Notes under the pieces: model-generated
The model's database searches: none
What the model saw: only the letters and a program-made list of their open reading frames with translations
What the model was told of the DNA's origin: nothing
Translations under genes and position numbers: made by a program
Part shown: piece by piece, positions 26,119 through 36,128 of the stretch
Position numbering within the stretch: the first letter of the stretch is position 1
How the letters are laid out: each line of letters begins with the position of its first letter
Assembly (NCBI GenBank): GCA_963969595.1
Contig: OZ018408.1
Coordinates: forward strand, 43,897,022 to 43,961,021
DNA: 64,000 nucleotides
Direction of reading: 5' to 3'
From: Neckera pumila
Lineage: Eukaryota; Streptophyta; Bryopsida; Hypnales; Neckeraceae

Positions 26119-26669
26119 CTGACCCGAGAAGATGTGGAAAAAATTTCAAACATTTTCACCATGTAGATTGCAAAGATATAAGCATTTGAATTGACAAAAT
26201 CCCTTTTTTCCCTACGAAAAACCAGGTAGCTGCACTTTACAAGGTCACATTTGTATGAAAAAATGTCTAATATGGTGGTAACTCTTTGGATTCATTACTC
26301 AAGGCAAATTGGCTACATGCTTGAAAAAATTTACATCATTTGGAATTATAAAACATATAGGAAACATATAGTAAGTAGAAAGAAGTAGAGAATGATTCAA
26401 AATACAAAATTGTTAAGAATTTAATTATGGAATTGAAAAATGCCAATCCCAATGGTTGAAATGTTGGAATAAACAATCTACATCTTATGATTTTATTTTT
26501 TTCAAAAAACATTGAAAAGTGAGTAAGATAAAGGACTTCAAAGTTTATTTTATAGAGAGAATCCATAACTTCTGCAAACAAAAAATCCTCATAACTTTTG
26601 ACTCATTGGTCAAAATGGAATGATTCCATTTGGGGTTAAAAATGCATGTTGGTCCTTTAGGGGGGTTAA

Positions 26670-27473
26670 TGCACCGTAATGAAAAAATTGCAAACAAATG
26701 TGCAATATATTGGCTCTACAGCAGAAACTACCTGATGACCTAGTCCAATATAAATCGACTTCCAACAAAGTTCCTTTGTTCACATTACAAAAAAATAAAG
26801 CACCTCATTTCTTTCCTCTCATTAGCTTTTGGTAGGGTAACTCTCACCTTGTGGTCCTATTGCCTATATTCTTGATTTGTTCATACTAATGCCAAGTCAA
26901 AATCAATATTGCTTGCTAAGTCAAAATCATTGGGTAGTTACTGGCTTGTTATGGTCCATGGCTTTTTGTGGTAGGCAATTACTACTTCTTTTGAGGTAAT
27001 AGTTAAAAGAAGCCAACTCATAGTCTTGATCAATATGACCCCTTTAATCAATCAAAAAATAGAAGTGTACATATTTGGATTAGTTTCAAGAACAACGAGT
27101 TGATATAATAGATATCCTTTCAATGGTTCAAAGCTTCATGTAGAGTTTCATACTAGAAAACAAGCTTTGACAAACTTACTACTAGCCGCAATTAGAGTTC
27201 ACCCATTTTTGAAAGTTGGCTTGTCCCTTATTTGAGTATCTTTGGTTGTATTTCTATGCCTTTTGGTGCACTTAAGAGCATATCCACCCTCCTACATCAC
27301 TGCAAGCCAGGCTGGCACTTGGTGTGTCTCCTCCCCTTGCATTGCTACTAGGCTGGAAGAAGCTGGCCACCTCAAACTTGAAATTTTTCACACCATCTTG
27401 TCGAGCCCAGTTAATGTTCTCCTTATGTTTGGATCCAATATTTGTTTCAATTCTAGTTCTTGTTTTCTTGTAG
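26670..27473. other. Intergenic AT-rich DNA, nothing recognised
   Basis: There is no credible coding frame, and the only structured sequence is at the right edge, where the CACTA hairpin element begins. Confidence 0.6.
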
Positions 27474-27476
27474 AAG

Positions 27477-27608
27477 CACTAGTAGAAAACTGGGCCCGAT
27501 CTGTTGTTTTGGTTGCATTGATCATCAACAGATTTTTGTTCATGAACAAAAATCTGTTGATGATCAACGCAACCAAAACAACAGATCGGGCCCAGTTTTC
27601 TACTAGTG
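27477..27608. mobile_element. CACTA hairpin MITE, 132 bp, near-perfect palindrome
   Basis: The element starts CACTAGTAGAAAACTGGGCC and ends with its inverted copy. It is flanked by AAG at 27474-27476 and 27609-27611, the 3-bp duplication of CACTA elements. Each arm is about 64 bp, with one mismatch (GCATTG against GCGTTG), around a central CATG. If transcribed it would form a very long hairpin suited to Dicer processing. The CACTAGTAGAAAA terminus is shared with the 2.3-kb CACTA element at 6675-8970, so that family could mobilise it. Confidence 0.93.
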
Positions 27609-27611
27609 AAG

Positions 27612-29876
27612 GGTGGAGATGCTACTAACAAATAATGCCATTACAATTGCCTTTGTTCTTTACTTGGTCATATTGCCAAGTCCATATTTGTAGGCAATTA
27701 TATCATCTCTCTTGTTGTCTAGCAAGAGGAAGATTATACCTTATAATCAATGTGAGCCCTTAAATCAAGCAAAGAAGTAGAGATCTTTTTATCACACAGA
27801 TTCACAAGAAAGTAACTTAACATCATGACCTCTTAACTCGAAGGTTCTCTACTCCAAGCGCCTTGAGAAGAGTGGCAATTCATATCATCATTCAAGGCTG
27901 GGGAAGGGAGGGGCCCAAAATTTCTCAATTCCAGTGAAGATCCCCCCGAGATAAGCGAAGAGACGGTGCCATGGCGGAGAGTTCCCTTGGACGGCGAGAC
28001 GACGAAGAAGTCTTTGGAGGTGCCCACGTGCACCTCCCACACCAAAAACAGACGCCAAGAGACGCCATGAGCCTCCCCTAGACGCTCTTTAACGCTCTCT
28101 GACGCCAAGTTACCGATTTTTCTTCACCTTCACAGCGTTGAAGACTCCAGACACTCTTCAATGCTGCATTTCTAAGCTTAGCACTGCGAGCATATCTTAG
28201 CCGACTCTGTAGTCCTAATTCTACGTCTGGGGTGATGATTGTGTTGTCCACTTGGGAGATTTAATGTCTTGCAAGTAGTTATGTGGTCAGTGATATCTCA
28301 AGTGCAAACTGAAAGGAGAGTTTGGTTTGGGTTCCGAGCCGAGAGTAGCGGTAGGGAGCTTCTGTCGGTGAGTTGAAAAGACTTGAATTTGCACAAGTGG
28401 TGTGCAAATTGGGTGCTATTTGGTGAACTCCTGTCCTTGTAATTTTAAGGACTTGGAAGATCTCGGTGTGTGAGGGAGTAAGGTCTATTGATTTCGGTTA
28501 ATATTGTAAGAGAGAGGACGCTTGTTAAGGAAGTTTCTAGCTTGCTTCCTGCTGTGGAAACTGTCGTTTAAGCCAATTTTGTGGGGTTTTTAAAAGGAAA
28601 AAAGAAGCAGTGTCTAGAGAAGGTTGGTTTGATTATTACCTACTTTGGCTGGACATCTTTTGAAAGGAGAAAATTTTGGAGTTGACCTCGAGACTGATTT
28701 GTGAAAAAACTATGTGAGATTATTTTCTGTAGAAGTTCAAGTGGACATTTCTGAGAGGAATTGTCTCTCAGGGTTGAGCTGAGCAGACTACCTGTGTTTA
28801 GGAGCGGGGTGAGCAATGAAGGAAACGATAGGTTAGAGTCATGGTAATAGGTGAGCATAGGTGAGGTTTGTAATAGAGGATGAAAGTCTAGCTCTATTTG
28901 CCTTTTGGCCAAAAATCATCGAAGCTTTGGTTTCAGTTTCTGGTTTTCTTCCAAACTTACCCTTCAAGTTATGGTGATCTGTTTGCAAGCATATGTCTGT
29001 AAGCACTGCGCATTTGGGTGAGAATAGATGTTGCAAATAGTTTAGTCTTACCTCATGTTGAGAAGTCATCCCCAGATAGTCTCAGTGATCTCCTACAAGT
29101 GAAGCAGTTTACGATGCCCTTGGTTACCAGCTCGCCGAAAAGAACGTCGTACATTAAGGAGATTCTCATGAGTTTAGCATGCCTGCGAACGGATGTCTCT
29201 TCGCAAGTTTGGAAGGAAAGAGCTTTTATTATCATGATTACCGAGACCATTCGATGAATGCTTAGAGCCTAGACATTGGACTTAGAGCACAAATTTGAAG
29301 GCTAAAACAAACCAACATCTACTGACAATCTCATTGAACAAGACTCAAGATTGTACTGGTGAGTATCATGCTGACACCACGTGAAAGCCATAAAGCATTT
29401 CAAACATGTGCGCCTCAGTACCGTCACTGACTGTACGAAGCCCATGATAAGTGGTTCAGTTCAGCAGTGCTTTTTTCTTGTACTTGCACGTTTTCCACAT
29501 ATTTTCCCACATGTTCATAATCGACTCAAACTGAGGGCAAACAAGAACCAGCGTTCTTTTAAATTTTATAGAGTGAGGACCGGTGCATAATCTAAGGTCT
29601 ATCCATTGATAAGCTCTTGAATTTTTGTCTGATGGACATGGTTAGTAGGTGATGGGTGAGGTGGGGGAAGGGTCCGACCCATATGAGTCAGTCAGTTGGA
29701 TCATAAGTTATCTGTTTCTCAGTACAACTGCAGAAAGTCCACATTAGTAGAAGGAGGTCCTCCTTAGCATTAAAGGAGTGTTTAACTCTTGAATGACATA
29801 CTGAACCATATGGTGCAGGTATTGAAGCTGTGATCCAACAACCCGTAAGTCTAGTCTTGTGATACAGAGAGTGAGA
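27612..29876 (+). other. Upstream region of the AP2/ERF-like gene
   Basis: From about 27840 the composition is less AT-rich. GA- and CT-rich stretches may be promoter and leader of the gene at 29877. A short open frame at about 29115-29257 (starting MPLVTSSPKRTSYIKE) has coding-like composition and could be a leader exon or a relic; I recognise no family. No other gene is supported. Confidence 0.35.
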
Positions 29877-31202
29877 ATGCCAGAGAAGCCAAGTGTTCCT
29901 GGTTTTGACAAATGCAACAAATGCTGTTCGGCTTTGGATGGTCCCGTGCACGGGCCATCTCCAGCGACCCACGCAGAAATCTGCTGCTTCTACAGTCTTG
30001 CCCATCAAGGACAATACGACTACGATTGCTCCAAGGACTGTCCTGGGCTGACAGAACAGAAGCAACGAGGCGGCCCAGCTCATGAGCTCGCACCTGAAGC
30101 TCGCAGTGGTTCACCACAAGATGGTACAGTTATAAACTTAAAATCTCTCTTGTAGAGGATCCTGTTTTGTATAATATGAGTAGGAGGGTGGTTTTGGGGA
30201 GATCACTCGAGAGCTATGGAGAGATCTCTTTGTTAGCAAAGAGCTAAATTTGTTGAAAGCAAATCTTTATCACTTTGTCTGAATTTCTTATGCAATTTCA
30301 GAGTGGGAGGTTGTAGACACTCTACCATAGGGTCCCCAAAACATCAGAAGGTGAATTGGTACAAGGGCTAACAGAGGCATTTGTGTGATCCAGGCACACA
30401 AGACTTGGCAGCAGGCTGCGAAACAGAGTCTCAGCCAAGGAAGCGCAAGCAGATTGAACCCCGACTAAGGTCGGGATTCAAGAACTATACTCTTGAACTG
30501 CGACCAACAAAGTTCAAGAAGAAACTGTGGTTCGGAACGTACACAAAGGACGAGCTCAGCATAGCAAAAGATGCAGTTAACTATTACATGGGATGCAACG
30601 AGAAATACACGCATCCCGACTCTCCGCTGATATTTGAGTCGAAACCGCTCAAGGGAATCAAGTTCGAGGATCTGCAGCCTTCTTGCGAGGACTTGATCGT
30701 ACTGGACAACGGAAAGCAAGAACTCAAATACAAGTACTTTGCCCAGCAGGTGAAGGATGTGATTCATTCCATCACAGGCAAACAGAAGAAGTCCGCTAGC
30801 TCTGTCCCTAAAAGAAATAAAAGCAAGGGGTCTCAGTCTCCTCCTCCTCCGAAACCTGGCCGTTCTGATCCAATCATTCCTTCGGGAGGTAGATCAACAA
30901 CTTCATCAAGCACACAGGAACATCAGCTTGCCTGGGATCGTAGTCGGGAAGAGGACTCAGAGCTTTTGGCAATGCATCCCTCGTTCCTACCACCTCCAGC
31001 GGAGATGCTTACGTACGAAGAGGATATGCAATTTTTATCTGAGCTACTAAGAGCAGGCGCTCAAAGAGGTGATATAATGGGTGTCACCCTGGAGGAGTGG
31101 TTTGCCTATCCTCCCTTCGCTTTCGGAGAAAGTAGCTCGATGGATGAGGAGGATTTTCCTTCAGAACTCTTGTGGGCCTTTCAGAATGAAGGGCTTCCAT
31201 AG
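29877..31202 (+). CDS. Degenerate AP2/ERF-domain protein, two exons, 351 aa
   Basis: Probable nuclear transcription regulator. Inferred exons are 29877-30123 and 30394-31202; the donor GATG|GTACAG and acceptor GATCCAG|GC join in phase. Exon 1 encodes a Cys-rich start (MPEKPSVPGFDKCNKCC). Exon 2 encodes a basic cluster PRKRK (residues 97-101) and an AP2-like fold at about 110-165: YTLELRP stands where EIR usually is, LWFGTY where WLGTF usually is, then a helix with AKDAVNYYMG. The usual YRG is changed to FKN, so DNA contacts may differ. A conserved-looking segment follows (FEDLQPSCEDL), then a Ser/Pro/Lys-rich linker and an acidic tail (YEEDMQFLSELL, SMDEEDFPSELLWAF) that resembles an activation region. 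It is a distant relative of the duplicated genes at 36129-38299 and 55905-58513. The start codon could lie in a further upstream exon. Confidence 0.72.
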
Positions 31203-32523
31203 TCATTCGGAACGCAAGCTCCGAGCGTCTTCCTGCATCTGCACCTTCTTGGTCTCGTGACTCCTGTAAGCTGCCAAGACTTGGGACGGAGAACTGTTAT
31301 GAATAGAAGACTCAGCCCATCTTCTCGTGTAATACAGATGCACGTCCAGATCCCAGGATTCCACAACCGACTTTGCAGCACGTCAAGGTGCATACAACAT
31401 CAGGGAGCCTGTCGGCCTGTCGCCAGAATTACAAGCTTTATTTTCTTACTTATAGTGTTTGTAGTACTTTCTTATTGGTTTCGTTTCCTCAAAGTAAAGA
31501 CTTCTCTACTTACTAGGCAATCTGATTACAACTCTCTCTGGTTACCCCTATCAGAAAGTAAACTTTGTACAATACTGTACTGCAACCCAAGCGGTACATT
31601 TTTACAGGATTCAGACTAGAACTCACCGTGACAAGACGGTTGAAGTCTATATATAATCTATTGTGAAAAGACTGAGTTTCTCACCATGGGAAATCTAAGA
31701 CATGTCAATTATGTGCAAAAATCTGCAATAAAGAAGTATTGTATACATTGTCATTTACTGGCTCTATTCCAAATATAACAATACAAATCTGCTAAGATGG
31801 AAGGACAAAAACATAGCTACAATGTTTTAGACGTAAGAACAGGCTTGACTTTATCGTACCTTACATTCTCTCATAAATTACGCTCTTTTACTCCAACACG
31901 TTCACTTACACTAACCATTTTGGAGACATGGAGGCTCTCCCGCCTCCGTAAATTGTCGAGAAAAGGGTATACCCAGTTAAGATATATGGTAACTAATTAA
32001 CTAAATAATAGGAACACCTAAGTTTAGCAACAAACGTGCGCAATATTATTACGAAGCGTATCAGGAGCATTGCTCTCAGCAAGAAAATGTGACGTTCTAA
32101 TGCACAACGCAGTGCAGTCATATCTCAATTAAGGAGCTTCACGTCTCTGTAACATATAACCACCCGTGACCTAATCCTACCGAACACGAACACCTAGCAA
32201 CAACAAGCTAATGCAATTGCATTACAAAGAGTATCAAGAACATATCTCAGCAAGAAACGAAAATTTGACATTCCACTGCACATTTCAGTGCAGCTATTGT
32301 CTCAATTAAGCAGGAGCTTCAAGTCTCTGTAACATACAACCACCTGTGACCTAATCTTTCAGCTCGCTCAACGAGGCCGAAGTGCCAGTCACACACAAGG
32401 CCTTGTGAATCTGATGATTAAGAATGAAAGAACAGAATTCTCACGAAGGATCCTGACGGTGGAAACTTTGGCATACAAATCCTCTACAGAAACAATAAAT
32501 TCTAAAAGTCTTCGAAGTTTTTC
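31203..32523. other. Convergent 3' region between two genes, with a duplication
   Basis: The AP2/ERF-like gene and TMEM147 converge here. A diverged tandem duplication is visible at about 32050-32185 and 32225-32360: both units carry CTCAGCAAGAAA, CAGTGCAG, TCTCAATTAAG, GTCTCTGTAACATA and GTGACCTAATC. The repeat sits close to the TMEM147 stop and may be in its 3' UTR. No gene is seen. Confidence 0.6.
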
Positions 32524-33216
32524 TTACGAGCTACTGACAGGTCTTTGACAAGCCACGAAGAGTCGCCAGGTGACGAACGCCATGACGAGAGACGCGAAGA
32601 GCTCAAAGCTGACGACCGTGGAGAATTCCCAGGCCAAGCCCTTCCGCAAGTAGCTGGTGATGGACGGCATCACGGCCACCAAGATCGCGCTCGCGTAAAT
32701 GAAAGGCACCAGCACTGGTGGCTTGTTCTTCCGCAACCACATGAGCGATCCCAAGGCCGCCAGCGACACCGTAAACACCAGATTCGCATTGGAATCCACG
32801 CCCTGCAGCAAATACTCCCACGTGAAATCGAGCCCCCTGGCGCCCACCCACAGCGGCGCCAGCTTGTGCAGGACCGCGTCGGCGAACGCCCAGCCTAACG
32901 CCACCGCCTGAAACTTGTGGTTCTGGGAAATGCTGCGGTGCATCACTTGCGTCAAGGCGTAGTACAACCCCGCCACGTCCAAAAACCCGATCAGACCCTT
33001 GAGAAGCTCCTGAGGCAAATCGAAGGCATCGTGGTCGCTCACTTGTAGAAAGGTCGCCAGGCAGACGAGCTTGACGAGCGTGGTGAAAAGGTACACCACG
33101 GCGGCTTTGATGCAAGTGCCGAGGGTGTCATACTCCGAAAGGGGAGAGGCCTTGTAGTACACGGCGTGAGGGCCGAATGTGAGAGCCGCGCAGTTGAACA
33201 AATGGAAGAACGTCAT
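32524..33216 (-). CDS. TMEM147: TMEM147 family ER membrane protein, 230 aa, intronless
   Basis: TMEM147 is an ER multipass protein. In animals it binds the Nicalin-NOMO complex and forms part of the translocon-associated BOS/multipass machinery for membrane-protein insertion; a similar role in plants is inferred. The start MTFFHLFNCAALTFGP, LSEYDTLGTCIKAAVVYLF, the VALGWAFADAVL helix and LWVGARGLDFTWEYL match the family in order and spacing. Length is close to the animal protein (about 224 aa). About seven hydrophobic segments are visible. The ATG at 33216 is the first in-frame ATG; the frame is open further upstream without another ATG. No introns interrupt it, unlike the multi-exon genes I would expect, so a retrocopy origin is possible. 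A telo-box lies about 95 bp upstream. Confidence 0.93.
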   Translation of the reverse strand: MTFFHLFNCAALTFGPHAVYYKASPLSEYDTLGTCIKAAVVYLFTTLVKLVCLATFLQVSDHDAFDLPQELLKGLIGFLDVAGLYYALTQVMHRSISQNHKFQAVALGWAFADAVLHKLAPLWVGARGLDFTWEYLLQGVDSNANLVFTVSLAALGSLMWLRKNKPPVLVPFIYASAILVAVMPSITSYLRKGLAWEFSTVVSFELFASLVMAFVTWRLFVACQRPVSSS

Positions 33217-33310
33217 CGTCTTGGTGATGGCGAGCGGCTTCGCTCGCTGGCTATGGCGGACGATCGCTGCAACAACGCTGCGAATGCGCACAACGAGCAC
33301 ATAAACACCG

Positions 33311-33320
33311 AAACCCTAAA
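33311..33320 (-). promoter_or_regulatory. Telo-box upstream of TMEM147
   Basis: AAACCCTAAA on the plus strand (TTTAGGGTTT on the coding strand) lies about 95 bp before the TMEM147 ATG. Telo-boxes sit near transcription starts of many plant housekeeping and translation-related genes. Position and sequence fit, but function is inferred. Confidence 0.5.
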
Positions 33321-34539
33321 AGAAACCGTGAGGAAGACGAAGAACTCTGTTGGCGAGGTGCGAGCTACTTAGGCATCGATGGATGGATTTCGTCTTGATG
33401 GATGAACCCATCCATCGATGAATGGACCAACTACACATGTGGTATAGTTGTATTCCGAAGTATATTATGTAAGCTTTCTTGACGGGTCCAATAGCCTTAA
33501 TTCTAAAATGATAGTCCATCATGGTGATCATGAGCCTAAAAATTATCCTTTTATAAATGAAAAAGCTACATTCTTGTGGTTTTAACAGAAATCTTGCAAA
33601 TTCATTCATTGGACACTTTGAATCTTTAGCAACATTTCAAGGTTAATCCTTTGCTTCAATATGAATGGCAATGTATAGAGACAAATGAACTATAATCAAA
33701 GCAAGAACTTTGGTGCATTTGTTACAAAGTTGAGTGGCCATTTGTACTTTGAATTGAAGATTTCCTAATACACATTAAAGAATCCAAGCATCCAAAATTC
33801 TTAAACTTGAAATGCAAAAGAGGACATTTTATATTCTTTGGATGATTTCAAAGAAGCCTAAAGGATAGGAAAAAAATTATTTTTTCATCCAAACTTTGGA
33901 GGGGAAGTTTATTTGAATCCAATTTCAATGAATGATGCCATATATTTTCTCGTTGTACTAGTACTTTTTTATATAAGAAAATAGCAAACCCATGAATCAT
34001 CATGTAGCATATATTGGCAACTTCTACTTTTTTCTTTGAATCTAGATTTATGCCTAAAACATATTCTTTTGAATTTGAGATCAACTAATGAAATGAAGCT
34101 TATCAAGTCTACTTTCTACTCTGATTTTATTCCAATTTTAGAAATTGAAAATTCCTAAATTTGAATACTTCATTGCAATTTGAACTTTGGTCCTATTACC
34201 ATGAAGCGCTCATTTTCTAATGTTTAGAATAGCACAGTAAAAAAAAATTTGCTCCATAATGTTCTAAACTATAATACACACTTGTGGAGAAATTTTCATG
34301 TAATCCCAAGTTTTCACAAAAAGTCTGAAATTTTCTGAAACATACATAGAGACTGAAAGTTCAAGGCTTGAGAACATGGTCTCAATTGAAATTTTTATAT
34401 ACTGCAATGTCTGACACATTATAAGAGAAATGGACACTCACTACCCTGGTGAATGTCTACAGAGGAAAACCAAGAATGTTTGGTACAATGGGATGCTAAT
34501 TGCACTGAGAATTCAACTATTTGTGATTCCAATTACCCG
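33321..34539. other. Intergenic DNA with a dispersed repeat
   Basis: The stretch 33850-34430 resembles 45890-46440 in the same orientation; shared blocks include AAGAAAATAGCAAA/AAGAAAATGGCAAA, GTTCTAAACTAT and AAAGTCTGAAA. A related repeat also precedes duplication copy C (about 54620-54839 against 45540-45660). No gene is seen. Confidence 0.6.
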
Positions 34540-35392
34540 TTTCGCCAAAAATCTTAACGTCAACATCTTTCAAACATTCAAAATCTCAGAGCTGCTAACT
34601 TAGCATCTGTCTTACAATTTACACTCTCCTCTCCTGTGTCATCATCCATCCCCATCCATTTGTTGTATTGTTAGTCATATTTTGCTCATCCATTCTGAGC
34701 ATGTACTCGCTCGTCCTACGCAGTTCCATTCTCTGAACTGACGGTCACCAATTCACCATAGGACTCCCCAGATTGAGCAATTACTTCAACAGTTTCAGCT
34801 TATTATGAAAGCCAACAGGTGATAGTCTACAGATTTCACAAGCATAAACAAGCTAGAATAAATAAGCATAAATAAAGATATTAAATCGTCTGTCAATAAG
34901 CGTTCCAAGCTAGCCGTGAAGAGACGGCTAGCCAGCTATCAGATCACTAGGGGGAAAATGTAGAGATGGTAAAGTGCACATAGCATCATCATAGGTCATC
35001 CCAATGATCGACTAAAACTACTCATCAATCTCTCTCAGCCAAACATATCCCGTTGCCTATCGGTGAGCAACGCTAAATAGAAACCTCCATAGCTCATACA
35101 CTATGAAAAAAATTGTTGTTCACGAGACATGAAACCGTCACCTGAATGTCCTAGGGCCTCCATCTGTTCTGACACAAAATTGGCTTGCCAGGCGGTCGCA
35201 AAGCTTCGTGGGCATCCGTACCTGAGGTAGTGCCTCGGCTCTGCCATCCGGATCCAAAAAGATCAGTAGCCTGCGTTTAGATCACACAACACGGATACAT
35301 CTTAGTGTGGACTCCTCTGCATGACACATCTAGTTTGACTGATCACAACTGCAGAATGCACGCAAACTCAAACTAAACATGATTGACATTAA

Positions 35393-35525
35393 CCCTTAAA
35401 GGACGTGGCCCCCGTGATCAAGGTAGTCACCAAACTGTTTCGATTATGGAACCAATATGTGCGTTCTTTGTTTCTACAGTGAAGTCATCCATCAACCAGT
35501 TTTCAGTCTCAGCGTCCTCCCAGGG
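35393..35525. mobile_element. Short TTAA-flanked element in copy A
   Basis: 133 bp bounded by TTAA at 35389-35392 and 35526-35529. Ends are CCCTTAAAGGACG and the inverted CCCTGGGAGGACG, matching at 10 of 13 positions. Copy C has a single TTAA at the corresponding place (CACGTTAAGACAGG, about 55790) and no insert. This is an independent demonstration of TTAA-specific insertion in this genome. Confidence 0.78.
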
Positions 35526-36128
35526 TTAAGGAAACCGATTAACGTGAGAGTGCCCTTCCCCGTGGGTTCAAAGCCACACATCTACAATTCCAAACACATC
35601 ACTCAAGAGAAATGGTGACCCCGGTACTTCTACGTTCTATCAGACACAAATACTTTCATGAGACACATCGTTGACGTGATACTCAAGGTTCAAGGGGAGT
35701 CTAGCCTGGCGATTGGGGACCTTGCTACTTCAAACACTATTTCAGAACTTTTTCATACGAGAGCCAAATAATACAGATTTTAGGGCTTCTCCAAAACGGG
35801 GAAAAGACCAGTGATGGAAAAGACCTAAGAAATCTAAAATCTTGGAGAACTCGAGACTTCAGATAAGCGTGCCAGTACCTAGACAATCACTAGACAAGAC
35901 GCACCAAATAAACAATAAATCAATAAATAATTCGTTTTAGAAATGGAAACCACTGAAAACAGTAGAAAGCCACAGGATTGGGACAGAATACGAACCCAAA
36001 GCGGCGACTGTGGGATAAATGGTGGGTGAGGACTCCATGGCTCCAAGTCCAAAGGTTCGATTGACTTCCAAATCTCCTCTTCGGCTGCATACCCCATAGC
36101 TTGTGTTAATAACTCTCAAAAAGTACTC

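Larger units (their letters stand above)
23551..26665 (-). mobile_element. TTAA-flanked transposon with nested insert, 3115 bp
   Basis: Bounded by TTAA at 23547-23550 and 26666-26669. Termini are CCCCTAAAGTTCTATGAC on the left and the inverted CCCCCCTAAAGGACC on the right. It is the same family as 8990-9912 but in opposite orientation: 26128-26665 and 23551-23679 together correspond to the shorter copy read on the minus strand. The middle, 23680-26118, is an extra insertion listed separately. No transposase frame is present. Confidence 0.82.

Noticed and set aside
32603..33115. 170-residue alternative minus-strand frame
   Set aside because: It is a shadow of TMEM147 in another frame, with a composition typical of out-of-frame GC-rich DNA.
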